64,000 nt of DNA, taken from Photobacterium sp. CCB-ST2H9 (GTDB taxonomy: Bacteria > Pseudomonadota > Gammaproteobacteria > Enterobacterales > Vibrionaceae). Location of the stretch: the NCBI RefSeq assembly GCF_023151555.2, contig NZ_CP100425.1:1612001-1676000 (forward strand). Direction: 5' to 3'. Position numbers and translations under genes: made by a program. Position 1 is the first letter of the stretch. Every line of letters starts with the position of its first letter. The notes under the pieces were generated by a model that searched no databases, was not told where the DNA came from, and worked only from the letters and a program-made list of their open reading frames with translations. Positions 9,085 through 18,767 of this stretch are shown in pieces.

Positions 9085-10377
9085 TCATAACAGCTCGGGT
9101 TGCTGTAATTGCTGGGATAACGCGTGGAGGAACTTCGCGCCCTGGATACCATCGCTGACTCTGTGATCTGCGCTGAGCGTGACCGTCATCGTGTCACAAA
9201 TGTTGATCTGTCCCTGTTTGACGAGCGGGGACTGGCGTAACCGGCCAAAACCGAGGATGGCGACCTGTGGCGGATAGATCACGCCGAAGACGCTGTCTGA
9301 TCCCCGATCCCCGATATGGGTGAGTGTGATGGTGGCATCGGTCAGTTCAGAGCTGCGCAGGCGGCCGGTCCGGCTACGCTGGCTGATATCCCGGAGCGCC
9401 AGCATGGTGTCATTGAGCGAAAGCTGGTCCGCATGGTGAATGGCGGGCACCATCAGGCCGCCTTCTCGCAGACTGATCACCGTGCCGATGTGAATGGCCG
9501 GGGCCGGTTCAAATCGGCCGTCCAGATAGTGCCCGTTCAGGGCCGGGAAACGCGGCAGCAGAATTGCGACGGCTTTGATGAGCAGGGCTGTGAGCAGCAG
9601 GCGATCGTCGGGGTCCCGTCCGGCATTTTCCTGGCTCAGCCATTGTTTTGCGACACTGAGATCGATCTCATGGCTCAGGTAGTAGTGCGGGATTTCACGT
9701 TTGGATTTCTCCATGGCGGCAGCAATGGCTTCTCGCATCGCGTTTGAATCACGGCTGCTGGTGGCTGTTTTGGGGGTCACTGCTTTTGATGAAGGCGCTG
9801 CTGTCGCTGCCTCCGATGGGCTGGAAGCCGCGGACTGGGCCTGAAGAAGCGTTTGTATATCCTTCAGTAAAATAGCCCCCTGAGGGCCTGAACCGGAGAT
9901 GCCCCGGAGGTCCAGCTGTTGTTGCTGCGCCAGCGCTCTGACAATCGGTGAAGCCAGGCGCTGTGATGTCAAAGCGCGAACGCTGGTTTCAGTTGCCGGA
10001 GCCGTTGAGACGACCGGGACAATCGGCGGTTCATTGTGTATCGGGGGCGATATGGATTGAGACACCGGCTGCTCATTGTCTGTCACAATGTCAGCGTCTG
10101 CATTTTCCTCGGCATCTGTTTCGGTATTTGAATCTGCATCAATGGTCCCCAGAATCGCGCCGACCGGCAGGGTCAGCATCGGCTGGACCAGAAGACGGTT
10201 GATGGTGCCGGAATAATAGCTTTCCATCTCAATGGCACCCTTGTTGGTTTCGATCACGGCGATACTGTCGCCTTTGCTGACGTGATCGCCTTCAGCAACC
10301 AGCCACTCCGTGAGCGTGCCGTCGCGCATGTCTGCCCCCAGAGATGGCATCACAATGTCGAAGGACTGGCGAGCCAT
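9085..10377 (-). CDS. Dihydrolipoamide acyltransferase, E2 of a 2-oxoacid dehydrogenase complex
   Basis: A 430-residue E2 with one N-terminal lipoyl domain (lipoyl Lys in IETNKGAIEME), an Ala/Ser/Pro-rich linker, a peripheral subunit-binding domain (ASPIVRALAQQQQLDLRGISG) and a catalytic domain ending with the active-site motif DHRVSDG. It transfers the acyl group made by E1 from lipoyl to CoA. I use ATG 10377 ([11 protein letters not shown]); the frame extends upstream into the E1 beta gene with low-complexity residues and no support. The ATG overlaps the E1 beta stop as TGATG, showing translational coupling. A single lipoyl domain and the heterotetrameric E1 partner resemble acetoin or branched-chain type complexes rather than the AceE/AceF type. 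No E3 gene is in the operon, so E3 is presumably shared. Confidence 0.88.
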   Translation of the reverse strand: MARQSFDIVMPSLGADMRDGTLTEWLVAEGDHVSKGDSIAVIETNKGAIEMESYYSGTINRLLVQPMLTLPVGAILGTIDADSNTETDAEENADADIVTDNEQPVSQSISPPIHNEPPIVPVVSTAPATETSVRALTSQRLASPIVRALAQQQQLDLRGISGSGPQGAILLKDIQTLLQAQSAASSPSEAATAAPSSKAVTPKTATSSRDSNAMREAIAAAMEKSKREIPHYYLSHEIDLSVAKQWLSQENAGRDPDDRLLLTALLIKAVAILLPRFPALNGHYLDGRFEPAPAIHIGTVISLREGGLMVPAIHHADQLSLNDTMLALRDISQRSRTGRLRSSELTDATITLTHIGDRGSDSVFGVIYPPQVAILGFGRLRQSPLVKQGQINICDTMTVTLSADHRVSDGIQGAKFLHALSQQLQQPELL

Positions 10378-11360
10378 CAGCGACCTTCCATCACGGCTTT
10401 TGCCGTGGTGACAATCTGTTCGACCTGAGGCAGTGCGGCCTGTTCGAGGTGGCGGGGGTAGGGGATGGGCACTTCCGCGCTGCACACCCGTCTGACCGGC
10501 GCATCCAGAGACCAGAATCCATCTTCCATGATGATGGCACTGATTTCTCCGGCCAGACTGCCGGTCTGCCAGCCTTCATCGATGAGAACCGCCCGGTGTG
10601 TTTTGCGGACGCTGTTCAGCAGCGTCGGCTTGTCCAGCGGTCGCAGGCAGCGCAGATCAACCACTTCCGCAGAAATGCCGTCCTGTTGCAGCTGTTCGGC
10701 AGCCGTCAGTGCTTTCGGCAGGTTGCCCCCGTAGGTGATCAGACTGATATCCGTTCCCGGACGGCGGATCAGCGCGGTTTCCATCGGGGCATCCGGTTTG
10801 TCCGGCACGGTGCCGGGTTCATTGAGCAGCATGACGTGTTCGAAAATCAGGACCGGATTCGGATCGGCCAGTGCCTGTCCCAGCATGTACCGGGCGTCGC
10901 TGTGCGTAGCCGGGCTCAGAACTTTGAGACCGGGAATATGGGCATAGAAGTTCTCCCAGCTGTGTGAATGTTGGGCCGCCAGCTGCCTGCCTGCACCACA
11001 GGCCATGCGGATCACTAAGGGGACATGGAACTGACCGCCGGACATATGGCGCAGCGTAGCCGCGGTATTAACGATCTGATCCATCGCCAGCAGGCTGAAA
11101 TTGACCGTCATGACTTCAACGATCGGACGCATACCACCCAGCGCGGCACCGATGCCGACGCCGACAAAGCCGGACTCGCACAGCGGGGTGTCGATGATGC
11201 GTTCGGCTCCAAACTGGGCCAGCAGCCCTTTGCTGACGGCATAACAGCCGCCATAACGTCCGACATCTTCGCCCATCAGAAAGACCCGGGGATCCTGATT
11301 CAGCGCTTCTTCCAGACCAGCACGTAATGCTTCGCGGTAGCTCATGGTTTCTGAAGCCAT
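10377..11360 (-). CDS. 2-oxoacid dehydrogenase E1 component, beta subunit
   Basis: A 327-residue transketolase-like E1 beta subunit ([14 protein letters not shown] at the start, [12 protein letters not shown], and a C-terminal transketolase domain with [11 protein letters not shown] and LIDEGWQTG). With the alpha subunit it decarboxylates a 2-oxoacid using thiamine diphosphate and reductively acylates the E2 lipoyl group. The start at ATG 11360 ([12 protein letters not shown]) follows a GGAAGGACA site. It lies 23 bp after the E1 alpha stop and overlaps the E2 start by one base. The substrate (pyruvate, acetoin or a branched-chain oxoacid) cannot be fixed from sequence. The co-encoded acetyl-CoA-synthetase-like gene favours a two-carbon unit, as an inference. 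Confidence 0.88.
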   Translation of the reverse strand: MASETMSYREALRAGLEEALNQDPRVFLMGEDVGRYGGCYAVSKGLLAQFGAERIIDTPLCESGFVGVGIGAALGGMRPIVEVMTVNFSLLAMDQIVNTAATLRHMSGGQFHVPLVIRMACGAGRQLAAQHSHSWENFYAHIPGLKVLSPATHSDARYMLGQALADPNPVLIFEHVMLLNEPGTVPDKPDAPMETALIRRPGTDISLITYGGNLPKALTAAEQLQQDGISAEVVDLRCLRPLDKPTLLNSVRKTHRAVLIDEGWQTGSLAGEISAIIMEDGFWSLDAPVRRVCSAEVPIPYPRHLEQAALPQVEQIVTTAKAVMEGR

Positions 11361-11383
11361 AAATGTCCTTCCCGTAAATCGAC

Positions 11384-12373
11384 TTAACGATGGGTCTGCC
11401 GGGGGCTGTAGACATCCCGGGACAAATCTTCCACCGGCTCCCATTCTCCGGCTTCAGCAAAACGGACCGCGGCCTGAATTTCTTTGTCAACGTCTTTTTC
11501 GATGTCATCCAGTTCACTGTCCAGCAAATGACTGTTGTTTCTCATCCATTGCACCAGTTGTCTGACCGGGCCTTTTTCTTCCCACAACGCCACTTCTTCT
11601 TTTTCACGGTAGAGCTGGCTGTCGAAGCTGGAGTGGCCCCGAAAACGATAGGTTTTGCATTCAAGCAGATAAGGTTTCTGTTGTGTGTGGATGTACTCAG
11701 TTGCTTCAAGGGTGGCGGCTTCCACATCCACCACATTCATGCCATCTACCTGTGCGGCGGCGATGCCATAACTGTCGGCCTTTCTGGCGATATTGGTTTC
11801 CGATTCAGACAGGGTCAGTGCGGTGCCCATGGCATAGTTGTTGTTCTCACAGATAAACAGCACCGGTAACTGCCACAACGCTGCCAGATTCAGGCTTTCA
11901 TGAAACTCACCCTCGGCAACGGCACCCTCACCGAAAAAGCAGGCGGTCAGGGCGGTGCGCTGCATTTTTTTGTTTGCCAGTGCCAGCCCGGTTGCCAGCG
12001 GCAGGCCACCGCCGACAATGGCATTTCCGCCGTAAAAATGCGTTGCGCGGTCAAACAGGTGCATGGATCCGCCGCGTCCGCGACTGCATCCTGTGGTCCG
12101 GCCATACATTTCTGACAGAACACTGCCCATACTGACGCCGCGGGCCAGCGCGTGGCCGTGTTCTCTGTAGGTCGCAACGACCTGATCATCGGCACTGAGC
12201 ACACTCATGACCCCGACCGCAATGGCTTCCTCGCCGATATAGAGATGCAGAAAGCCGCGAATTTTTTCCAGCGCATACAGTTCGGCACATTTTTCCTCAA
12301 AGCGGCGGATCCGCAGCATCTGTTTGAGCTGACGCAGTAAGTGAGCGCGGTTGATATGGAGTCTGCTGGTCAT
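11384..12373 (-). CDS. 2-oxoacid dehydrogenase E1 component, alpha subunit
   Basis: A 329-residue E1 alpha. The thiamine-diphosphate motif is clear: GEGAVAEG followed about 25 residues later by ENNNYAMGT. Other family landmarks are [11 protein letters not shown] and GGSMHLFD. It pairs with E1 beta to form the decarboxylating heterotetramer. Its ATG overlaps the stop of the upstream acyl-CoA synthetase gene by 4 bp (ATGA), so synthetase and dehydrogenase are made together. The length and motifs match PdhA/AcoA-type subunits, and there is no sign of damage. Substrate assignment is open for the same reasons as the beta subunit. Confidence 0.88.
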   Translation of the reverse strand: MTSRLHINRAHLLRQLKQMLRIRRFEEKCAELYALEKIRGFLHLYIGEEAIAVGVMSVLSADDQVVATYREHGHALARGVSMGSVLSEMYGRTTGCSRGRGGSMHLFDRATHFYGGNAIVGGGLPLATGLALANKKMQRTALTACFFGEGAVAEGEFHESLNLAALWQLPVLFICENNNYAMGTALTLSESETNIARKADSYGIAAAQVDGMNVVDVEAATLEATEYIHTQQKPYLLECKTYRFRGHSSFDSQLYREKEEVALWEEKGPVRQLVQWMRNNSHLLDSELDDIEKDVDKEIQAAVRFAEAGEWEPVEDLSRDVYSPRQTHR

Positions 12374-14142
12374 TGTTCGTCGCTCTCCAGAGTTGAAAGA
12401 TCACCTTCGGGCAAGCCGAGTTCACGGGCTTTGAGCAGCCTGCGCATGATTTTACCGCTGCGGGTTTTCGGCAGGTTGCGACGAAAAACAATCTCCTTGG
12501 GCGCAACGGCCACCCCCAGATGCTGGCGGGCAAAACCAAGTAAGGTTTTTTGCAGGGTTTCATCGGGCGTAAACCCGGGTTTGAGGGTGACAAAGGCTTT
12601 GACGATTTCACCGGCAACCGGATCGGGTTTGCCAATTACTCCGGCTTCAGCCACGGCTTCATGCTCCATCAGCGCACTTTCTACTTCGAACGGGCCAATC
12701 AGATGTCCGGATGACTTGATGAGATCATCCTTGCGTCCGACAAACCAGTAGTAGCCGTCTTCGTCACACATCGCCAGATCGCCGCTGAGGTACCAGCCGT
12801 TGGCAAAGCAGTGGCGGTATTTTTCTTCCTGATGGAGGTAACCGCGAAACATGGCGGGCCAGCCGGGTTTCAGTGCCAGTTCACCGACCTGCATCGGTGC
12901 GGTGATGATCTGGCTGGTGCCATCGTCCTGGTGGCCGATGATGGCGGCCTGAATCCCGGGCAGAGGGCGCCCCATGGAACCGGGTTTGATGTCCTGACTG
13001 GCCAGATTGGCAATCATGATGCCGCCGGTTTCGGTTTGCCACCAGTTGTCGTGAAAAGGTATTGAGAAAGCGGTCTGTCCCCACACAACCGCTTCAGGAT
13101 TAAGTGGCTCCCCGACACTGGCAATAAAGCGCAGCGCGGACAGATCGTACTGATTCCGGATCGCCAGTCCGGCTTTCATCAGCATCCGGATGGCCGTCGG
13201 CGCGGTATACCAGACGGTCACCTGCTGTTGCTGGAGCAGGCGATACCAGCGCTCGACGTCAAATTCGGCTTCATCGATGATCATCGTGACGCCTAAACAC
13301 AGCGGCGCGATGATGCCGTAAGAAGTACCGGTGACCCAGCCCGGATCGGCGGTGCACCAGTAGGTGTCTGAGGGTTTCAGATCCAGCGCCCAAAAGGCGG
13401 ATAACTGATGATAGGCCACCGCCTGATGGACGTGGATGACCCCTTTGGGCTGACCGGTTGTCCCGCTGGTAAAGTGCAGCAGCGCCATGTCTTCAGGTTG
13501 GGTTTCCGCACAAGGGAAGTCAGGGTCGGCCTGCTGCATAAGCTCGGACCATAAATGACAGTCGGGTTCGTCATCCAGATCGCCATCAATCAGGATGACC
13601 GCTTTCAGACTTGGCAGGGATTGCCGCCACGATTTTACTTTTTTCCGGTACAGGCTGCGGGTGGTCAGCAGAAGCTGGGCTTCCCCGATGTCCATCCGGG
13701 ATTGAATCGGCTCGGGGCCGAAGGCCGAGAACAGCGGGGTAAAAACACAGCCTGCTTTTAAGGTGCCTAGCGCGGCGATATAAAGTTCCGGCCGGCGACC
13801 GAGCAAACTGAAAATACGCGCGCCGGTTGATAAATTTAACGTGTGAAGAATGCTGGCAAAACGGCTGGTGAGCTGACACAGATCGCGGTAACTGTAATCA
13901 AGAATCTCATCATTTTTGCTGATCCATCGGATGGCCAGCTTGTCTGCCACCGGGCTCTTCAAGTGGTTGTCTAGCGCCTGATAACAGATATTCAGTCCGC
14001 CGCCCGGCAGCGTTTTCAATTGCGGTCCATCTGAAGCGGCATTGTCCGAACAGAAATCGGTAAATTCGCTGCAGCATTGCTGATAGTCGGCCAGATTGGC
14101 AGCCGCAGCATTTGCTGGTTTTTTGATAATCGGAACAGCCAT
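12370..14142 (-). CDS. Acyl-CoA synthetase, acetyl-CoA synthetase-like (AMP-forming)
   Basis: A 590-residue adenylate-forming enzyme. The phosphate-binding loop ([15 protein letters not shown]), the acetyl-CoA-synthetase-type WWQTETGG motif, the YWFVGRKDD hinge region and the C-terminal catalytic Lys in TRSGKIMRR are all present. It should activate a short-chain acid, probably acetate, through an acyl-AMP to acyl-CoA. It is somewhat shorter than housekeeping Acs (about 650). It is the first gene of a five-gene minus-strand operon with E1 alpha, E1 beta, E2 and ACP. An alternative is that it loads the operon's carrier protein rather than CoA; the sequence alone does not decide. The start ATG 14142 has AGGGGAAA 6 bases upstream. 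Confidence 0.85.
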   Translation of the reverse strand: MAVPIIKKPANAAAANLADYQQCCSEFTDFCSDNAASDGPQLKTLPGGGLNICYQALDNHLKSPVADKLAIRWISKNDEILDYSYRDLCQLTSRFASILHTLNLSTGARIFSLLGRRPELYIAALGTLKAGCVFTPLFSAFGPEPIQSRMDIGEAQLLLTTRSLYRKKVKSWRQSLPSLKAVILIDGDLDDEPDCHLWSELMQQADPDFPCAETQPEDMALLHFTSGTTGQPKGVIHVHQAVAYHQLSAFWALDLKPSDTYWCTADPGWVTGTSYGIIAPLCLGVTMIIDEAEFDVERWYRLLQQQQVTVWYTAPTAIRMLMKAGLAIRNQYDLSALRFIASVGEPLNPEAVVWGQTAFSIPFHDNWWQTETGGIMIANLASQDIKPGSMGRPLPGIQAAIIGHQDDGTSQIITAPMQVGELALKPGWPAMFRGYLHQEEKYRHCFANGWYLSGDLAMCDEDGYYWFVGRKDDLIKSSGHLIGPFEVESALMEHEAVAEAGVIGKPDPVAGEIVKAFVTLKPGFTPDETLQKTLLGFARQHLGVAVAPKEIVFRRNLPKTRSGKIMRRLLKARELGLPEGDLSTLESDEQ

Positions 14143-14447
14143 CTCTGCTTTCCCCTGATACAGCCTGGCGGCGTCGATGTCATTTCATCTGGAATACCGA
14201 AGTTGCTGTATAAGGATAGTTGGCTTCAACGTGAGGATGCGGTCGAGCCTGTGAGACAAGCTGTGAATCAGTGTCCTGGGCACAGATGTTACGGACCCAA
14301 TCGCCCGCCGGAGCATCAGGCGATGGACTACACTTATTTTCTGAACCTTCTGATCTAAAATAATTATCTGAAAATACATGGATTTCAGGCTGATAAGCCG
14401 AAGCTTTGTTCTGAAGGGCGATCTTTGTTTCATCCACGGAGGCGGGC
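14143..14447. promoter_or_regulatory. Divergent intergenic region, acyl-CoA synthetase operon / ABC export operon
   Basis: A 305-bp stretch between two divergent operons. It contains the GGAGG ribosome-binding site for the ABC ATPase at about 14438-14442 and an AT-rich segment near 14330-14385 that could host promoters. I see no convincing palindrome, FNR box or open frame with support. Confidence 0.4.
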
Positions 14448-15119
14448 ATGCTACGACTTGTTGATCTCTGTAAAGGGTATCAGGATGGCAACGAGTTTCA
14501 CTCCGTACTTCAGGGAGCTGCGCTGACGCTCGACCGGGGAGAACAGGTGGCGCTGATGGGCGAGAGCGGCTCCGGCAAGAGTACGCTGCTGAATCTGATT
14601 GCCGGGCTGGATCGGGTCGATCAGGGCGAAATCTGGCTGGCGGACACCCCGCTGCATGCAATCTCAGAGCGGGCCCGGACGGCTTTCCGTCGGCATCATA
14701 TCGGGCTGATTTTTCAACAGTTTAATTTACTGCCCACCTTAACCACACAGGACAATATTCAGTTTTGCCGCCAGCTGAAGGGACTGCCGGATCAGCCGGA
14801 GCTCTGGCGCAATATTGTGTCGGCTCTGGATCTGAAACCCTTACTCAAGCGATATCCGGAAGAGATGTCAGGCGGACAGCAGCAACGGGCCGCGATTGCC
14901 CGTGCATTGTATATGGAGCCGGATATTCTGCTGGCTGATGAACCGACCGGCAGCCTGGATGAGCGGAATGCACAGGCGGTGATGCGGCTGCTGACGGGCC
15001 TGACCAGGCAATTGAATTGTTCATTGCTGCTGGTGACGCACAGTCATCAGGTGGCGTCTTACATGAATGGCCGGGTGATGCTGAAAGGGGGCGTGCTGAA
15101 TGCGCAACCCGGTCTTTAA
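14448..15119 (+). CDS. ABC transporter ATP-binding protein (LolD/MacB-type, AttE-like)
   Basis: A 223-residue ATPase. Walker A is GESGSGKST at residues 38-46, the Q-loop is in FQQFNLLPTLT, the signature is MSGGQQQRA and Walker B is DILLADEPTGSLDE. The sequence places it in the LolD/FtsE/MacB subgroup that pairs with FtsX-like permeases and often drives export or lipoprotein/peptide extrusion rather than import. Its end overlaps the permease start by 20 bp. The three-gene set of ATPase, large FtsX-like permease and AttH-like lipoprotein matches the attEFGH arrangement. The substrate is unknown. Confidence 0.88.
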   Translation: MLRLVDLCKGYQDGNEFHSVLQGAALTLDRGEQVALMGESGSGKSTLLNLIAGLDRVDQGEIWLADTPLHAISERARTAFRRHHIGLIFQQFNLLPTLTTQDNIQFCRQLKGLPDQPELWRNIVSALDLKPLLKRYPEEMSGGQQQRAAIARALYMEPDILLADEPTGSLDERNAQAVMRLLTGLTRQLNCSLLLVTHSHQVASYMNGRVMLKGGVLNAQPGL

Positions 15120-17565
15120 TGCACTCTGGGGCCATTACCGGCGTCATCCTTTGCAGATGGTGTTACTCCTGCTCGGACTGGTCATGGGGATTGCACTGCT
15201 GGTGGGGGTACTGGCGGTCAACCAGCAGGCCAGAACAAGTTACCGGGCCGGAGAAATGTTGTTCAAAACGCCGTTCCGGTATGCCATTCGCCATCAGCAG
15301 GCCGGGATGACAGTGCCGCAGGGGCTGTATATTCAACTGCGGCGAATGGGCTATACCCAATGTGTGCCCTATGAAATGCACCGCATTGAGACAGCCGAAG
15401 CCGGTCCCCTGACGCTGGTAGGCATTGATCCTTTTGTCATGATGCCGTTTGCTTCGTCGCGCAGCGAATCGGCTCAGTCTGTCGCTTTGAGTCAGACGCC
15501 GGGGCAGATTTGGATCAGCCGTCAACTGGCACAAATCAAACAATTAACCGACGGTCAGCGGCTCACGCTGAATACGGGGCGTGAGGTCGGTCAGCTGGCG
15601 ATTGTCAATGATGACCGGATTCATGGCGCACGTCTGCTGGCCGACATGGGGCTGGTGCGGCAGTTGTTTCCCCGCTCAGGGTTTACCGCCGTGTTCTGCG
15701 GTCAGTTAACGCAGGATGAGCAACAGGACATCAGTCAGTTGCTGCCGGGCGGGCTGATCCTGACCGAAAATGATCATGCGCATCTGGAACCCCTGACCCG
15801 GGCTTTTCATCTCAACTTATTTGCCATGGGAATGCTGGCTTTCATCGTGGGTCTGTTTATCTTTTATCAGGCCATGTCGCTGTCGCTGACGCAGCGTCAG
15901 TTTCTGGTCGGTCTGCTTTGTCAGAACGGTGTATCCGGCTCGCAACTGGCGAAAGCCTTGTGTGTTGAGCTGATGCTCTGGCTGGTGATTGGTGTGGTGG
16001 GCGGGAATGTACTGGGGTTGTTTCTGGCGCAAAAGCTGTTGCCGTCGGTCGCAGCAACGCTCAGCGACCTTTATCAGGCCAATATTGCGTTAACGACTGG
16101 ATGGCACTGGCAATGGGGGGCGCTCAGTCTGGTGATTGCCCTTGGCGGCACTGTGCTGGCCTGCGGCTGGCCACTGGTGCGGCTGATCCGCACACAACCG
16201 GCCCGGCTGACGGCACATATGACGATGGTCAGAGGCAGCTGGCGTGAGTTCATCTGGCAGGCATTGATGGCAGCATTGTTCATCATGGCTGCTGTGATGA
16301 TTTATTTTCTGGAACACAACCAGTTCGCCGGGTTTGCGTTGATCGGCTGTCTGCTGGCGGCGGCCGGACTGTTGATGCCATTTCTGTTATGGGCCGTGTT
16401 TAAAGGGCTGGCGAAATGGATTCGTTCACCACGGGTCCGCTGGTTTTTCAGTGATGCTGCAGCCAGTCTGAGTTACCGGGGCGTCGCAGCCATGGCATTT
16501 ATGCTGGCGCTGGCTGCCACGATCGGGATGGATACTATGGTGGGCAGTTTTCGGCTGGCAACGCAAAACTGGCTCGGGCAACGGCTGGCCGCTGATCTTT
16601 ATATTCAGCCGTCCACACATCAGGCCGCTTCAATTGCCCGCTGGGCAGTCAAACAACCACAGGTCAAAGCCGTGTGGTGGCGATGGCGTCAGGAAATCAC
16701 CGGGGACCGCTATGAACAACCGTTGCAGATCTTCAGTATCGGGTCATCGGCTGGAGAAAAACAGGCCCTGCCAGTCAAAGCGGCACTGGATGATTACTGG
16801 TCGTTACTGCACCGTCAGGGACCGGATAAAATCTTTCTTGCCAGCGAATCGCTTGCACTGAGAAATCAGTGGGTGCCCGGCCAGACCGTCGATTTACCAC
16901 CAAGACTGGGGCAGGGCTGGCGTCTCGCAGGCGTGTATTACGATTACGGTAACCCTTATGGGCAGATTGTGGTGGCTGAGTCTGTGTGGCACACCCTGTT
17001 TCAACGAGAGGGGAAAGTCAGTCTGGCAATTCATCTCCACAACGAGAAAGAGATTCAGAGCGTGATGAATCACATTCTGGGTCGCTTCGGTCTGAAGGCC
17101 AGTCAGGTGCGTGATAACAATCAGATCATGAATCAGGCCATGGCGGTGTTTGACCGGACCTTTATTGTGACAGCAACGCTGGGCAAACTGACGCTGTTCG
17201 TTGCTGTGGGCGGTTTGTTCATTGCCACGATTGCAGGTGAAATTTCCCGGCAACGGCAGTTTGCCTTACTGCGTTGTATGGGCATGACCGGCAAAGAACT
17301 GGCATTACTGGGGGGTGGACAGCTGCTGGCGATTGGTGCCATGACAGCGCTGATTGCTTTGCCGCTGGGTTTGCTCCTGGCCCAGTTGCTGATTGATGTG
17401 GTGCTGAAATATTCCTTTGGCTGGACTATGCCGGTTCGCTTCTTCCCTTTGCAGTATCTGTTTTCGCTTGGCACCGCACTGGCAGCTCTCCTGCTGGCTG
17501 GCGCGTGGCCCGTCTGGCGGTTGGTGCGACGCTCTGCCATGTTATCGTTGCGGGAGGCATTCTGA
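15100..17565 (+). CDS. FtsX-like ABC transporter permease (AttF/AttG-like)
   Basis: An 821-residue inner-membrane permease with two FtsX-like halves. It has a first membrane segment near residues 15-37, a large periplasmic domain, a cluster of segments around residues 240-460, a second periplasmic domain, and three C-terminal segments. The start ATG 15100 lies inside the end of the ATPase gene, after AAAGGGGG. Its stop overlaps the AttH-like start (TGATG). MacB/LolCE-type permeases of this kind work by mechanotransmission on periplasmic substrates. The size suggests that it covers the work of two separate permeases in some attEFGH operons. The substrate is not predictable. Confidence 0.86.
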   Translation: MRNPVFNALWGHYRRHPLQMVLLLLGLVMGIALLVGVLAVNQQARTSYRAGEMLFKTPFRYAIRHQQAGMTVPQGLYIQLRRMGYTQCVPYEMHRIETAEAGPLTLVGIDPFVMMPFASSRSESAQSVALSQTPGQIWISRQLAQIKQLTDGQRLTLNTGREVGQLAIVNDDRIHGARLLADMGLVRQLFPRSGFTAVFCGQLTQDEQQDISQLLPGGLILTENDHAHLEPLTRAFHLNLFAMGMLAFIVGLFIFYQAMSLSLTQRQFLVGLLCQNGVSGSQLAKALCVELMLWLVIGVVGGNVLGLFLAQKLLPSVAATLSDLYQANIALTTGWHWQWGALSLVIALGGTVLACGWPLVRLIRTQPARLTAHMTMVRGSWREFIWQALMAALFIMAAVMIYFLEHNQFAGFALIGCLLAAAGLLMPFLLWAVFKGLAKWIRSPRVRWFFSDAAASLSYRGVAAMAFMLALAATIGMDTMVGSFRLATQNWLGQRLAADLYIQPSTHQAASIARWAVKQPQVKAVWWRWRQEITGDRYEQPLQIFSIGSSAGEKQALPVKAALDDYWSLLHRQGPDKIFLASESLALRNQWVPGQTVDLPPRLGQGWRLAGVYYDYGNPYGQIVVAESVWHTLFQREGKVSLAIHLHNEKEIQSVMNHILGRFGLKASQVRDNNQIMNQAMAVFDRTFIVTATLGKLTLFVAVGGLFIATIAGEISRQRQFALLRCMGMTGKELALLGGGQLLAIGAMTALIALPLGLLLAQLLIDVVLKYSFGWTMPVRFFPLQYLFSLGTALAALLLAGAWPVWRLVRRSAMLSLREAF

Positions 17566-18758
17566 TGCCGAGACTGAGAATCTGGCTGAGGCGTTATATG
17601 TTCGGGTTGCTGAGCCTGTTCCTGTTGATCCTGTTATTGTTCGGCTGTGAGCCTGATTCCCGGGAAAACAATTCACTGGCCATACTGTCTCAGCAGAACG
17701 ATGCAGGATTTGAGCAGGTGACCCCAGGGAAGCCGCTGATTTTCCCTCAGGATCATCTCAGCCATCCCGGCTTCCGGACGGAATGGTGGTACCTGACGGC
17801 CAATCTGATGTCTGATTCCGGCCAGTGGATCGCAGTGCAATGGACGTTGTTCCGGACGTCAGCCCGGCCGAATCAGGGCGATGTCCAGGCGACGGGATGG
17901 CAGAGTCCGCAGCGATTTATGGCCCATGCTGTGGTCACGACGGCGCAGAAACGCTGGCAGGCGGAACGCTTTGCACGCGGCGGTATCGGGCAGGCGGGTG
18001 TGACGGCGGAGCCATTCACCTTGTGGCTCGATAACTGGCGGTGGCAGGGGCAAGAACAGGGGAAAAGACAGGCGGCATCGCCGTTCCCGGGGACTTTAAC
18101 TTTCCGTGATCACAATATGGATGTGATGCTGAAAATGCGCAGCTTTGGCAATCGGGTCCTGCAAGGGGATGCCGGTTACAGTCAGAAAGATCCGGCAGAT
18201 CCGCGGCTGGCTTCTTACTACTACAGTATGCCTTTTCTGAACATCGATGGTGAGATTCGCCTGGATGGCGAGCTGTACAAAGTGAAAGGGGAAGGGTGGT
18301 TCGACCGCGAGTGGAGCAGCCAGGTGATGTCTGAACACCAGCAGGGCTGGGACTGGTTTTCAATTCATCTGGACGATGGCAGAGCACTGATGCTCTATCA
18401 GTTACGCAGTCGCAAACATCCGCCTTTTGTGTTTGGCAGCCTGAGCTGGCCTGATGGCCGAAGCATCCGGATCACTCAGGGAAAAGCCCGCATGACACCA
18501 ATACGAATGGCGACATTACGAAGCGCAAGCCAAGGAACTGAAATCCAAGGCGCCGAAACGCCGGGAACCGACAACCAGACTGAACGTGAATTTCCGGTGC
18601 GCTGGCATCTGGTGGTGCCCGAACAACACATCGAGCTGGATGTTCAGGCCCGGCGCGACGATCAGCTGCTGCCGTTTCTTTTTCCCTACTGGGAAGGCCC
18701 GGTGACGGTAACCGGCAGTCACACCGGGCAGGGGTTCATGGAGCTGACGGGTTACTGA
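17565..18758 (+). CDS. attH: AttH-like lipocalin-domain lipoprotein (CrtC/hydroxyneurosporene-synthase family)
   Basis: A 397-residue protein. An N-terminal hydrophobic segment ends in the lipobox LFGC (LLLFGCEPDSR), predicting an acylated lipoprotein. The mature part has the AttH/CrtC double-lipocalin hallmarks: FRTEWWYLTANL, a central ASYYYSMPFL, and WFDREWSSQ. The start ATG 17565 overlaps the permease stop; the longer upstream frame only repeats permease coding sequence. A Thr/Glu/Gly-rich insert around residues 320-345 looks like a surface loop. It is most likely the periplasmic or outer-membrane partner of the ABC exporter. There is no reason to think that it is a carotenoid enzyme here. 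It is convergent with cra, 9 bp away. Confidence 0.85.
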   Translation: MPRLRIWLRRYMFGLLSLFLLILLLFGCEPDSRENNSLAILSQQNDAGFEQVTPGKPLIFPQDHLSHPGFRTEWWYLTANLMSDSGQWIAVQWTLFRTSARPNQGDVQATGWQSPQRFMAHAVVTTAQKRWQAERFARGGIGQAGVTAEPFTLWLDNWRWQGQEQGKRQAASPFPGTLTFRDHNMDVMLKMRSFGNRVLQGDAGYSQKDPADPRLASYYYSMPFLNIDGEIRLDGELYKVKGEGWFDREWSSQVMSEHQQGWDWFSIHLDDGRALMLYQLRSRKHPPFVFGSLSWPDGRSIRITQGKARMTPIRMATLRSASQGTEIQGAETPGTDNQTEREFPVRWHLVVPEQHIELDVQARRDDQLLPFLFPYWEGPVTVTGSHTGQGFMELTGY

Positions 18759-18767
18759 TGAAAAAAG

